Below, one piece after another: positions 42,568 to 50,931 of a stretch of DNA of 55,500 bases. The number at the start of each line of letters is the position of its first letter. The first letter of the stretch is position 1. This DNA comes from an uncultured Leuconostoc sp. Lineage in GTDB: Bacteria; Bacillota; Bacilli; Lactobacillales; Lactobacillaceae. Under the pieces are notes generated by a model that was given only the letters and a program-made list of their open reading frames with translations, ran no database searches and was not told the origin of the DNA. The position numbers and the translations under genes are program-made. The stretch is from positions 1 to 55,500 of the forward strand of contig NZ_CAMJRK010000001.1 in the NCBI RefSeq assembly GCF_946222815.1, in the 5' to 3' direction.

Positions 42568-43647
42568 ATGAGTAACCCCATAATTTCACTAAATCATATC
42601 GATGTCACTTTTTATCAAAAAAAGCGTACCATTGAAGCTGTCAAAGACGTTTCCATCACAATCAATCGTGGCGATGTTTACGGTATTGTCGGTTATTCCG
42701 GTGCCGGCAAATCAACATTAGTACGTGTCATTAACTTATTACAAGAACCAACTAATGGTTCTGTTGTGGTTAATGATGAAACTTTTTTTCAAGCCGATAA
42801 AGAAACAAATAAAAACATACGCATTAAACCAACCGCTCTACGTCATCGTCGTCGTAAAATTGGTATGATTTTTCAACATTTTAATTTATTAAATGAACGC
42901 ACCGTAACTGAAAACGTGGCTTTTGCTTTACAACATAGTAAGTTAACTCAAGATCAAAAAAAGGTTAAAGTCACAGAACTACTACAATTAGTTGATTTAA
43001 CAGACCGTGCTGAACAATTTCCGTCACAACTATCAGGTGGTCAAAAGCAACGTGTTGCCATTGCACGTGCACTAGCAAATGATCCTGAAATTTTAATTTC
43101 TGACGAAGCAACTTCTGCATTAGATCCTAAAACAACCAACCAAATTCTAAGTTTATTAAAAAAACTCAATGAAGAACTTGGCTTAACAATTGTTTTAATC
43201 ACACATGAAATGCAAGCCGTTAAAGAAATTGCCAATAAAGTTGCTGTCATGCAAGATGGTGAAATTATTGAACGTGGCTCATTGCTTGATATATTTGCTC
43301 AGCCAACGCAACAGCTAACTAAAGAATTTATTGAAACAGCAACAAATATTGACAAAGCTATTGCAACGATTTCTTCTCAACCCTTGGTAAAAAATCTTAA
43401 TGATAACGAACTATTTATCCGTTTGTCTTATGTCGGTGCTACAACAGATGAGCCCTTAATTGCTGGTTTATTTCGTGATTTCCAAGTCACGGCTAATATT
43501 TTATATGGCAATGTTGAAATTTTACAAAATACGCCCGTTGGTTCATTACTTGTTATTCTATCGGGTACAGATGAGCAAATTAAGGCAGCAACATCAACTT
43601 TAGCCGATCATCATGTTGAAATTGAAATATTAAAAGGCGGTAAATAA
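42568..43647 (+). CDS. metN: Methionine import ATP-binding protein MetN
   Basis: A 359-residue ATPase of the MetNIQ importer. Walker A is GYSGAGKSTL (about 43-52), signature LSGGQKQRVAIARAL (about 152-166), Walker B ILISDEATSALD (about 172-183) and H-loop ITHEM. The C-terminal NIL/ACT-like domain (about 275-359, LFIRLSYVGATTDEP... GSLLVILSG) is present, which in E. coli MetN binds cytosolic methionine and inhibits transport, so a post-translational check is likely in addition to the T-box. Confidence 0.96.
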   Translation: MSNPIISLNHIDVTFYQKKRTIEAVKDVSITINRGDVYGIVGYSGAGKSTLVRVINLLQEPTNGSVVVNDETFFQADKETNKNIRIKPTALRHRRRKIGMIFQHFNLLNERTVTENVAFALQHSKLTQDQKKVKVTELLQLVDLTDRAEQFPSQLSGGQKQRVAIARALANDPEILISDEATSALDPKTTNQILSLLKKLNEELGLTIVLITHEMQAVKEIANKVAVMQDGEIIERGSLLDIFAQPTQQLTKEFIETATNIDKAIATISSQPLVKNLNDNELFIRLSYVGATTDEPLIAGLFRDFQVTANILYGNVEILQNTPVGSLLVILSGTDEQIKAATSTLADHHVEIEILKGGK

Positions 43648-43649
43648 TT

Positions 43650-44345
43650 ATGATAAAATGGTTTTCAGATACATTCCCAAACGTCGTTTATCAAGGCTGG
43701 ACTGGTGATACAGGCTGGTGGACTTCTATTGTTCAGACATTTTATATGACTTTTTGGTCTGCCATTTTTGGTGGCATTCTTGGTTTAGTCTTTGGTATTG
43801 GTTTAATTATTACAGCCCCAAATGGCATTGCACCAAATAAACTGCTATTCTGGTTCTTTGATAAAGTTGTGTCAGTTTTTCGTGCAGTACCCTTCATCAT
43901 TTTATTAGCGTTCATCGCACCTTTTACGAAATTAATTGTTGGCACTCAAATTGGAACAACCGCAGCTTTGGTTCCGCTAGCGCTTGGTGTCTTCCCATTT
44001 TACGCACGTCAAATACAAGTTGCGTTAGCTGAAGTGGACAGTGGTATTGTTGAGGCTGCTCAGTCGGTAGGTGCCTCATTTTGGGATATTGTCTTTGGCG
44101 TTTATTTACGTGAAGGCCGTTCTGAGATTGTCCGCGTGTCAACCGTTACTTTGATTAGTTTAATCGGTTTAACAGCTATGGCTGGTGCTATAGGGGCTGG
44201 TGGACTAGGTAACATGGCCATTGCTTATGGTTACAATCGCTTTGCCACAGATACAACACTTGTCGCAACATTACTCGTTTTAATTTTTGTCCTTGTTGTT
44301 CAACTTATTGGTGATTATTTGGCCAAGAAACTCAGCCATAAATAG
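43650..44345 (+). CDS. metI: Methionine ABC transporter permease MetI
   Basis: A 231-residue permease with five or six helices and the coupling-helix (EAA) motif EVDSGIVEAAQSVGASFWDIVFGVYLREG. The family marks FRAVPFIILLAFIAPFTKLIVGTQIGTTAA and GAIGAGGLGNMAIAYGYNRF are clear. It starts 2 nt after metN and ends the operon; a strong terminator lies 25 nt downstream. Confidence 0.96.
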   Translation: MIKWFSDTFPNVVYQGWTGDTGWWTSIVQTFYMTFWSAIFGGILGLVFGIGLIITAPNGIAPNKLLFWFFDKVVSVFRAVPFIILLAFIAPFTKLIVGTQIGTTAALVPLALGVFPFYARQIQVALAEVDSGIVEAAQSVGASFWDIVFGVYLREGRSEIVRVSTVTLISLIGLTAMAGAIGAGGLGNMAIAYGYNRFATDTTLVATLLVLIFVLVVQLIGDYLAKKLSHK

Positions 44346-44367
44346 CCAATCCCATCTTTTATAAATA

Positions 44368-44410
44368 AAAATACCTCGAAAATCTAGTGTCATAGATTTT
44401 CGAGGTATTT
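44368..44410. terminator. Terminator after metI
   Basis: A 17-bp nearly perfect stem, AAATACCTCGAAAATCTA / TAGATTTTCGAGGTATTT. The remaining space to 44536 shows nothing further that I can name. Confidence 0.92.
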
Positions 44411-44535
44411 ATTTAGGCTAAATAATTCATTATTCACTCAATGTCACACCAAAAAGCGTATCAATATTCCGATTAACAACACGCTATGCCATCAAATCAT
44501 TCGTTTTTTCAATACAAACACAATCGTATGTGAAT

Positions 44536-45243
44536 TTACCGTTCTAATGTAAATTCAAAACGTTCGCCAACATAATATGAATGCACATATTCAAATGGTC
44601 GTTCATTTTGGTCAAATGATACTTGGCGCACATTCAAAATAGCATCCCCACGTCTAATTTGCAAAAGTTCTGACAAACGTTCATTCGCCAACGTAGCTGA
44701 AATTGTCTGTTCTGCACGTCCTGGTTGAATACCTGCTTTTTCTAAGGTCACATACAAAGATTCTGTTAAATCATGGCGTTCAAAGCCACTAATTAATCTT
44801 GCCGGCAATGTTGTTCTCTCAAGTAAGATAGGTTCATTATTACCCATCCGTAAACGTTCCATAATCAAAACATCATCATCATCTGCTAATTGCAAGTGCG
44901 TAATTTCAGAGGCAGATGGTGATGTTATTTTATAACTGACTGTTTGCGTTTTTGAAACGCGACCTGTATTAGCCATTAGCTCTGTAAAACTTGTCATGCC
45001 TAATGCACGCTCAGATACTTTTTTCTCCGCAACATAAGTCCCAGAACCAATTTTCCGTTCTAATAAGCCCTCATCAACAAGTGTTTGAATCGCTTGTCGT
45101 AACGTCATACGCGACACATTAAAAGTTTCTGACAACTCACGTTCAGCAGGTAAACGCTTCTGAGATTGCCACTCTCCGGCTTCAATACGCGCTTTTATTT
45201 GATTATGAATTTGAATGTAACGTGGTATTGCGGGTTTTGTCAT
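44536..45243 (-). CDS. nagR: GntR/HutC family regulator, NagR (YvoA) type
   Basis: A 235-residue regulator. The N-terminal winged helix (PRYIQIHNQIKARIEAGEW... RMTLRQAIQTLVDEGLLERKIGSGTYVAE) is followed by a UTRA effector domain (about 85-235) with SFTELM and ending RPFEYVHSYYVGERFEFTLER. NagR/YvoA senses amino-sugar phosphates and represses nagA and related genes. The ATG directly abuts the nagA stop, giving a nagA-nagR operon, and a matching operator lies in the shared promoter at 46477. Confidence 0.9.
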   Translation of the reverse strand: MTKPAIPRYIQIHNQIKARIEAGEWQSQKRLPAERELSETFNVSRMTLRQAIQTLVDEGLLERKIGSGTYVAEKKVSERALGMTSFTELMANTGRVSKTQTVSYKITSPSASEITHLQLADDDDVLIMERLRMGNNEPILLERTTLPARLISGFERHDLTESLYVTLEKAGIQPGRAEQTISATLANERLSELLQIRRGDAILNVRQVSFDQNERPFEYVHSYYVGERFEFTLER

Positions 45244-46388
45244 TAATTTTTCCGTGCAAAACGACGTCCAAATGAATAAGTCGCCTGTAATTGCATATCT
45301 TCCTTGTTAAATATATTAAAGTCGGCGTCTTTACCAGCTGATAAATCACCTTTTTGGGTTAAACCAAACTCACGTGCCTGATTGACCGAAGTCATTTGCA
45401 CAGCATCATGAATGTCAGCCGATGTGAACTGTTGTATATTACGAAATGCATCATCATACGCTAAAACTGAACCAGCTAAATGGCCATTTTCAAGACGTGC
45501 CTGTTTATCCTGAACCATCACCTTTTGTCCACCAAGTTCGGACACACCGTTGCCTAAACCTTCAGCACGCATAGAATCTGTTACGAGTTCTAACTGATGT
45601 GCACCCTTTAGACGAAAAGCAATTTCCAACATGTCAGGTACAATATGAAAACCATCAGCGATTAACTCACCCGTTATTGACTCTTCTAGCATACCATGTC
45701 CAGTTACTCCTGGTTCGCGATGATGTAGTGGCCTTTGTGCATTGTATAGATGCGTTATATGTGTTGCTCGTGAATGTAGTAATTGTGCACGCGTGGCATT
45801 TGAATGACCAATTGAAGGGATAATATGGTGCTGTAACATAAATTCTTCAAAGTCTGGTATCCCACCATTTTCGGGTGCATAAGTCACTAATCGAATGCGC
45901 TCACCAGATAATGCATACCACTTTTTAAGCAATTCTGTGTTAGGGTCAATAATATATTCTTCTGGTTGTGCACCCATAAATACTTTGTTGATAAATGGCC
46001 CTTCCAAATGAATACCCTGAATCACCGGATTAATTTTAGCTACTTCGTTGATAGTCACCAAAGCCCGTTCGATGTTTTCAGGTGATTGCGTCATTGTTGT
46101 TGGAAATAACGATGTAATCCCTTCAGTAACCATTTTGTTGACCATATCATTGAGCTTTTCGGCATCACCATCCATGGTATCCAGACCATATCCACCATGT
46201 TTATGAACATCAATAAAACCTGGTACAACAATTTTTCCTGTTGCCTCTGCAATCAATTCATCATCGTCTTGTGGCGTCAAATCAACCATATAGCCAACAT
46301 CACAAATCACATCTGTGAAGCGTATATACGCTTCTGCCATATGTTTTGAACCTGTGTAAAGATCAATATTTTTTAATAATTTAGCCAT
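45243..46388 (-). CDS. nagA: N-acetylglucosamine-6-phosphate deacetylase
   Basis: A 381-residue amidohydrolase that deacetylates GlcNAc-6-P, feeding GlcNAc recycling. Motifs are VVPGFIDVHKHGGYGLDTMDG (metal HxH region), GIHLEGPFINKVFMGAQ, IGHSNA, ITHLYNAQRPLHHREPG and LVTDSMRAEGLG with the catalytic Asp. I choose the ATG at 46388, since MAKLLKNIDLYTG is the typical start, though no ribosome binding site sits near it: the AGGAGG lies about 60 nt upstream, next to a 6-codon frame. It is preceded by a promoter with a NagR-like operator. Confidence 0.92.
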   Translation of the reverse strand: MAKLLKNIDLYTGSKHMAEAYIRFTDVICDVGYMVDLTPQDDDELIAEATGKIVVPGFIDVHKHGGYGLDTMDGDAEKLNDMVNKMVTEGITSLFPTTMTQSPENIERALVTINEVAKINPVIQGIHLEGPFINKVFMGAQPEEYIIDPNTELLKKWYALSGERIRLVTYAPENGGIPDFEEFMLQHHIIPSIGHSNATRAQLLHSRATHITHLYNAQRPLHHREPGVTGHGMLEESITGELIADGFHIVPDMLEIAFRLKGAHQLELVTDSMRAEGLGNGVSELGGQKVMVQDKQARLENGHLAGSVLAYDDAFRNIQQFTSADIHDAVQMTSVNQAREFGLTQKGDLSAGKDADFNIFNKEDMQLQATYSFGRRFARKN

Positions 46389-46470
46389 GATATAAATATT
46401 AGCAATCACGTGCCACTCATCGTGAGTCACAAAACAGTGGTTACCATTCCTCCTATTTATTCTTAACCTC

Positions 46471-46499
46471 ATTATAATTGGTATAGACCGATTGTGCAA
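46471..46499 (-). promoter_or_regulatory. Promoter of nagA-nagR with embedded NagR-like operator
   Basis: On minus, TTGCAC (46499-46494), 17 nt and a perfect TATAAT (46476-46471). The spacer carries the imperfect palindrome ATCGGTCTATACCAAT (46492-46477 on minus), very near the NagR/YvoA dre-site pattern ATTGGTATAGACCAAT, which implies direct autorepression that amino-sugar phosphates relieve. Confidence 0.8.
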
Positions 46500-46529
46500 A
46501 TTTAATCTTCATCAAACTATTAGCACTTA

Positions 46530-47048
46530 TTATTCACCTAAGTTACTATCTGCATGCTGAGTACCAGCCGCATATTTATGAGCAACCTTTGAAGCTGCGG
46601 CTGCAGCTAAAGCACCAACGATATCATCTGCAAATGTGGTCACTGCTTCTGTTGTCTTTCCCTTACGATCCAATTCACCAACTAATCCGACTTTTATTTT
46701 ATCAATATAGCCATAGTTGGTAACGCCAATTGTATCAAAAGACATTGCAATCGCTGTACCTAATGTTTCGTCCACGCCAAATAACGTGTCATCGTTTTCA
46801 ACCAAATCCTGTAATGGTGATTCTAACAAGTGCGCTTCCGCCAAACGATCTAATTCCAAAGCAACCCAGATTTGATGCTGAACGACGCGTTTATGTAAGA
46901 TACTAATGACAGCTTCCTCAACTTGTTCAATCGTCAATCCTGGTAAATAAGATTGTTCACTGTCATAGCCAATTATGGCAATTTCATGAAGCGTAATATG
47001 GTGCCTGTTTAGTTTTTCAACTGTGTTTTCATAAGTTGCATATTGCAT
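46530..47048 (-). CDS. Phosphatidylglycerophosphatase A-like protein (YutG family)
   Basis: A protein of about 172 residues of the PgpA/YutG family. Typical marks are GYDSEQSYLPGLTIEQVEEAVISILHKR in the N-terminal half and the GKTTEAVTTFADDIVGALAAAAASKVAHK stretch near the end. Some family members dephosphorylate phosphatidylglycerophosphate; this soluble branch lacks membrane helices, and its substrate is uncertain. I place the start at 47048 because GGGGGAAAAATT is 5-10 nt upstream. Confidence 0.85.
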   Translation of the reverse strand: MQYATYENTVEKLNRHHITLHEIAIIGYDSEQSYLPGLTIEQVEEAVISILHKRVVQHQIWVALELDRLAEAHLLESPLQDLVENDDTLFGVDETLGTAIAMSFDTIGVTNYGYIDKIKVGLVGELDRKGKTTEAVTTFADDIVGALAAAAASKVAHKYAAGTQHADSNLGE

Positions 47049-47117
47049 AATTTTTCCCCCTACTGTTTCATCTAGTATATCCAAAAAACGAATATTTAAC
47101 AAAGGTCATTTTTAGAC

Positions 47118-47146
47118 TTGCAAAAATGATTAAACTTCTGTAAAAT
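47118..47146 (+). promoter_or_regulatory. Promoter of tRNA-Gln
   Basis: TTGCAA (47118-47123), 17-nt spacer, TAAAAT (47141-47146), ending 12 nt before the tRNA. Confidence 0.7.
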
Positions 47147-47158
47147 AGTTAGAGTAAT

Positions 47159-47229
47159 TGCCCCTTGGCCAAGCGGTAAGGCGGTGGCTTCTGGTGCCAC
47201 TATCGTTGGTTCGAATCCAGCAGGGGCAA
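47159..47229 (+). tRNA. tRNA-Gln (anticodon CUG)
   Basis: A full cloverleaf: acceptor TGCCCCT / AGGGGCA (7 bp), D arm GCC-AAGCGGTAA-GGC, anticodon arm GTGGC-TTCTGGT-GCCAC with loop bases CTG, and T arm GTTGG-TTCGAAT-CCAGC. Anticodon CTG reads CAG (Gln). CCA is not encoded. In bacteria with GatCAB this tRNA can be charged first with Glu and then amidated; gatCAB is at the other end of the window. A terminator follows at 47235. Confidence 0.95.
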
Positions 47230-47234
47230 TAACT

Positions 47235-47260
47235 AAGCGATCAATGTGATCGCTTTTTTT
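47235..47260 (+). terminator. Terminator of tRNA-Gln
   Basis: AAGCGATCA-ATG-TGATCGCTT with seven T in the 3' tract. Confidence 0.92.
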
Positions 47261-47315
47261 GTTCACTTTTTCTGATAATATACGCGTATAATAACCTTTA
47301 TCAGGAGGAATATTT

Positions 47316-47423
47316 ATGTTCACTTTTTCAAGATTTACGGTTGGTGCACATGAGGTTACGCTCAATTTTCCAGAAGAAAGCCATGCAAAACGTATACGTG
47401 CGCTTCAACAACAATACAAATAA
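47316..47423 (+). CDS. Small protein of 35 residues before the GNAT gene
   Basis: An ORF reading MFTFSRFTVGAHEVTLNF then PEESHAKRIRALQQQYK. It has an excellent CAGGAGG site 7 nt before the ATG, a TATAAT (47287-47292) 24 nt upstream of that start, and a stop 12 nt before the acetyltransferase ATG, with which it would be cotranscribed. The N-terminal half is beta-like and the C-terminal half basic and helical. The family is not recognised; too short for most gene callers. Confidence 0.6.
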   Translation: MFTFSRFTVGAHEVTLNFPEESHAKRIRALQQQYK

Positions 47424-47435
47424 CTAGGAGACGCT

Positions 47436-47963
47436 ATGGACATTAAGCTTGAACCTTTTTCAGAATCAGATATGCAATACGTTTACGACGTTGAATATGG
47501 TAACTTAGCGGATCACACTTGGATGGCCTTTAATGGCCCCTATTTTCAAGACCCTATCCCAACATGGCCTGAATTTCAACAACAAGCAGATGGACTAATT
47601 GATCATGCACACCATCGTTTAATTTGGTATAACCATCGAATTGTCGGTGAAGTTTCTGCACATTGGGCTGATGGCCCTCTTCAACACTGGTTAGAAATTG
47701 GTATTGTCATCTATCAAAAAAGTGATTGGGGTAAAGGTATTGCCACCGCCTCTGTAAAAATTTGGATTGCAGAACTATTTTCACAACATACAGAACTACC
47801 ACACATTGGCTTAACAACTTGGTCTGGTAATACCGGCATGATGCGTGCTAGTGAAAAAATTGGACTTTTACATGAAGGAACGATTCGACAAGTACGCTAC
47901 TGGCAAGGCGTTTATTATGATTCCGTCAAGTATGGTATTTTGCGTACTGAATTTACGGCTTAA
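47436..47963 (+). CDS. GNAT family N-acetyltransferase (RimJ/RimL type)
   Basis: A 175-residue acetyltransferase of the RimL-like branch. The acetyl-CoA site is seen as QKSDWGKGIATASVKIWI (about 94-111), and the later GLTTWSGNTGMMRASEKIGLLHEGTIRQVRYWQGVYYDSVKYGIL block is typical for acetylation of amino termini or small amines. AGGAGACGCT precedes the ATG. The substrate is unknown. It sits just behind the small ORF at 47316. Confidence 0.9.
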   Translation: MDIKLEPFSESDMQYVYDVEYGNLADHTWMAFNGPYFQDPIPTWPEFQQQADGLIDHAHHRLIWYNHRIVGEVSAHWADGPLQHWLEIGIVIYQKSDWGKGIATASVKIWIAELFSQHTELPHIGLTTWSGNTGMMRASEKIGLLHEGTIRQVRYWQGVYYDSVKYGILRTEFTA

Positions 47964-47980
47964 TACACTTTTTCAGTAAA

Positions 47981-48009
47981 TTGATTACATATTTGCATTA
48001 ATATAGAAT
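47981..48009 (+). promoter_or_regulatory. Promoter of the TPP-controlled operon
   Basis: TTGATT (47981-47986), 17 nt, TAGAAT (48004-48009), about 35 nt upstream of the aptamer. Confidence 0.5.
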
Positions 48010-48043
48010 CTATGTTAAATTAAATTTGTAGTTTAATATTTAA

Positions 48044-48115
48044 CAATCTGGGGTGCCATTGGCTGAGAAACACCCATTGAACCTGATCTGGTTAATACCA
48101 GCGAAGGGAGAATTG
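48044..48115 (+). promoter_or_regulatory. TPP riboswitch (THI element)
   Basis: Matches the THI-box well: CTGGGGTGCC, GGCTGAGAAACACCC, the conserved ACCTGATCTGGTTAATACCAGCG and AAGGGAG. P1 is formed by the flanking CAAT/ATTG. The genes that follow (ykoEDC and tenA) are classical targets. Thiamine pyrophosphate should favour termination at 48139-48174. Confidence 0.97.
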
Positions 48116-48138
48116 CTTTTTTGATGTTGTACTTAGGC

Positions 48139-48174
48139 AAACTCTTGGCTCATAAATGAACCAAGAGTTTTTTA
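48139..48174 (+). terminator. Riboswitch terminator before ykoE
   Basis: AAACTCTTGG / CCAAGAGTTT with an AT-rich loop containing CAT/ATG, then TTTTTATTT, downstream of the TPP aptamer. Confidence 0.85.
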
Positions 48175-48276
48175 TTTGTCTAGAAAACATCATATAAAGA
48201 GAGATTTAAATTTTAAAGCATTTGTATACCAGACATGAAATAATAACTACAAAAAAATTATTGGAGGCATAATCTT

Positions 48277-48858
48277 ATGCAAACTATTTCAAAGTCAAAA
48301 TCAACACGTTGGGCACTCCGTGATGTGTTGTTACTGGCATTCGTCGCTGTTTTTATCGGTTTTATTTTTTGGGTACTTGGCCCAATTTATAATTTATTAT
48401 CAGCTGCCTTAACCCCATTGGGCTTAGCTCCTTTTGCCAATGAACTACTCATTGGTGGCTGGATGATGGCTGCGCCACTTGCCAGTATTTTAATCCGTCA
48501 AGCAGGCGCTGGTGTTTTGGGTGAATTCTTTGCTGCTGCCGTTGAAATGTTACTCGGCGGTCAATGGGGGGTCGCAACTTTGTTGTCTGGCCTTGTACAA
48601 GGTATCGGTAGTGAAGCAGGCTTTGCTGTCTTAGGATACAAAAACTGGGGTTGGCGTGGTATCTTTTCGTCAGCAATTACTGGAACAATTGTGACATTTA
48701 TCTGGTCTGCATTCCGTGATGGTTACAGTTCTTATCATATCGGATTGTTAATCGCCTTATTCATCACACGTTTTATCTCACTTTTGTTCTTTGGTGGCGT
48801 CTTGGTTGTTGCTATCCAAAAACTAATTGAAAAGGCTGGTGTCTTGCATCGTGACTGA
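48277..48858 (+). CDS. ykoE: ECF transporter S component YkoE (thiamine precursor/HMP uptake)
   Basis: A 193-residue membrane protein with about six helices, the substrate-capture subunit of the YkoEDC importer, thought to take up hydroxymethylpyrimidine or thiamine. Motifs include WALRDVLLLAFVAVFIGFIFW, FAAAVEMLLGGQWGVATLLSGLVQGIGSEAGF and KNWGWRGIFSSAITGT. ATTGGAGGC precedes the ATG. The TPP riboswitch directly upstream supports the vitamin assignment. Confidence 0.93.
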   Translation: MQTISKSKSTRWALRDVLLLAFVAVFIGFIFWVLGPIYNLLSAALTPLGLAPFANELLIGGWMMAAPLASILIRQAGAGVLGEFFAAAVEMLLGGQWGVATLLSGLVQGIGSEAGFAVLGYKNWGWRGIFSSAITGTIVTFIWSAFRDGYSSYHIGLLIALFITRFISLLFFGGVLVVAIQKLIEKAGVLHRD

Positions 48859-50260
48859 TTTAGTGGTTGACCATGTGAATTTTGCTTATCGCGAAACACC
48901 AGTGTTAACCGATATTTCACTCAAATTACGACCTAACAGTTTTAATTTACTCGTTGGCCCAAGTGGCAGTGGTAAATCTACGCTGCTTAAATTACTATCC
49001 GGTCTCTATCCAACATTTAGTGATGGCTCATTGACTGGTAAGTTAACTCTTGATGATTATGACATTCATGACATTGTGCCTTATCAACGTGTCGCACATA
49101 TTGGCTATCTGTTTCAAAATCCAACCCGGCAATTTGTCATGAGAACACCTTTTGAAGAATTACGATTTAGCCTAGAAAATTTACAGATTAAGCCTGAAGA
49201 TATTGAAAAGCGGATCACTGATGCTATGGAAAGTGTGGGTATGACAGCTTACATGCATCATGATTTATTGCACTTATCTGGTGGCGAAAAACAAAAAGTG
49301 GCACTAGCGACTGTTTTAGCTGCAGATAGTGAGTATTTATTGTTAGATGAACCGTTTGCAAACGTTGATCCCATTGCCAGATTACAACTAATCGACGTGA
49401 TCAAAGCTTATCAAGATCAAGGCAAAACTATTTTAATTACAGATCACGATTGGAGTGGTTATACGGACGCCATTGATACTATCTTTGTAATGGATTCTGG
49501 TCATTTACACAACGCCTTAACAGACGAACGTGAACATATTTTGGCTAAGTTACCAAATCAACCAGCTATCCATACCAGCCTACCGGCCGAAAAAGAAGGT
49601 ATTATTACACTTGACTCTGTGACTTTAAACAGTGGTGCGCGCACGCTGTTGTCGGCCACAACCCGACTATTACCCAAAGAAAAACGAATTCTCATCACTG
49701 GCCCAAATGGTGTGGGTAAATCAACGCTGTTATCTGCCCTTGTTAAGTTATATCCCTATGGCGGTACAATTACCTATCATAAAGAAAATATTGCTAAGCG
49801 TAAAATAGCCAAACATGTGCAGGATATTGCACTGGTTTTTCAAAATGCTGAGCAACAATTTGTTGCCATGACAGTTCAAGAAGAACTTACGCAAGCGCAG
49901 ACGTTAAGTCATTTCCCAGAGTTTTGGTCTGATGATGCAATCACACGTGTCTTAACACAATTAAATCTGCATGACCTTCGTGACCATATTGTTTATCAAT
50001 TGTCTGGCGGTCAACAGAAAAAGTTACAGGTGCTATTAATGTTAATCATTGGCACCCAAACGTTATTGTTTGATGAACCTTTGGCAGGACTTGATAGTAT
50101 CTCACAGCAACATTTACTTGATATCATTTCCGATTTGACAACACGGCAACATCAAACAGTGATCATGATTAGCCATCAGTTACATGCGGTAACCGATTGG
50201 TTTGATTACCATCTACAATTCGATAATCAAGAACTCAATTACGTTGGTGGTGCCTCATGA
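48851..50260 (+). CDS. ykoD: ECF transporter duplicated ATPase YkoD
   Basis: An ATPase of about 470 residues with two fused ABC domains, which energises YkoE and YkoC. Domain 1 has LLVGPSGSGKSTLL, QNPTRQFVM, LSGGEKQKVALATVL and LLLDEPFANVD; domain 2 has ITGPNGVGKSTLL, FQNAEQQFVAMT, LSGGQQKKLQVLLML and LLFDEPLAGLD. All catalytic motifs are intact in both. The likely start is GTG at 48851, overlapping ykoE by 8 nt; an in-frame TTG at 48827 is less likely. Confidence 0.93.
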   Translation: MTDLVVDHVNFAYRETPVLTDISLKLRPNSFNLLVGPSGSGKSTLLKLLSGLYPTFSDGSLTGKLTLDDYDIHDIVPYQRVAHIGYLFQNPTRQFVMRTPFEELRFSLENLQIKPEDIEKRITDAMESVGMTAYMHHDLLHLSGGEKQKVALATVLAADSEYLLLDEPFANVDPIARLQLIDVIKAYQDQGKTILITDHDWSGYTDAIDTIFVMDSGHLHNALTDEREHILAKLPNQPAIHTSLPAEKEGIITLDSVTLNSGARTLLSATTRLLPKEKRILITGPNGVGKSTLLSALVKLYPYGGTITYHKENIAKRKIAKHVQDIALVFQNAEQQFVAMTVQEELTQAQTLSHFPEFWSDDAITRVLTQLNLHDLRDHIVYQLSGGQQKKLQVLLMLIIGTQTLLFDEPLAGLDSISQQHLLDIISDLTTRQHQTVIMISHQLHAVTDWFDYHLQFDNQELNYVGGAS

Positions 50261-50919
50261 ACCCATTGATAAAATTTGCAACCGTTATGGTTATTGCTTT
50301 GGAACTTACTTTTATAAAAAGCGTGACACTCAATATTATTATCATTGGCGTTAGTGCCTTTTTATATTTATTTCTTAAACTTAATTGGCGGCAATGGTTA
50401 TGGTTATTTATATTGCCGTTATTACCTGGACTAGGCTCTTGGTTTTCATTGATGTACTTTGGTACTGGGGATCACGAGCATATGGCTTGGGTCATGTTAT
50501 CTCGTGTCTTCGCCTATCTATGGTTAGGTAGTCTATTCACATTAAAGCTCAACGATGAACGTGACATTTTCTTAGCCACTTTGGAGCAAAAAGCTAAACT
50601 CAGCGCAACATTTGTTTACGCATTAGTTGGCGTTTTGAACTTTATGCCCGCAGTTAGCCAAGAAATGAAAACCATTCGCGTTGCGTCACAAATGCGCGGT
50701 CAAACACTGCACATTTGGCAACCGCAGCTTTATTTTAAAGCCATTTTAGCGGCCATTCGTTGGTCACAAAATCTGGCTGAAGGTATGGTTAGCCATGGCT
50801 TTACTGAGGGTGCAACCCGAACACACTTACAAGTCGTTACCATTAAACGACGCGAGTGGTTCTTATTGGTCATTATTTTAATTGCTTTTCAACTATTATT
50901 ACTACCTAACTGGTACTGA
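50257..50919 (+). CDS. ykoC: ECF transporter T component YkoC
   Basis: A 220-residue transmembrane protein with about five helices that couples the ATPase to the S component. The coupling-helix motif of the T family reads VASQMRGQTLHIWQPQLYFKAILAAIRWSQNLAEGMVSHGF, with the usual A-R-G and H-G-F core. The start overlaps the ykoD stop by 4 nt (ATGA). It completes the YkoEDC importer. Confidence 0.92.
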   Translation: MNPLIKFATVMVIALELTFIKSVTLNIIIIGVSAFLYLFLKLNWRQWLWLFILPLLPGLGSWFSLMYFGTGDHEHMAWVMLSRVFAYLWLGSLFTLKLNDERDIFLATLEQKAKLSATFVYALVGVLNFMPAVSQEMKTIRVASQMRGQTLHIWQPQLYFKAILAAIRWSQNLAEGMVSHGFTEGATRTHLQVVTIKRREWFLLVIILIAFQLLLLPNWY

Positions 50920-50931
50920 GAGGATAACTTT

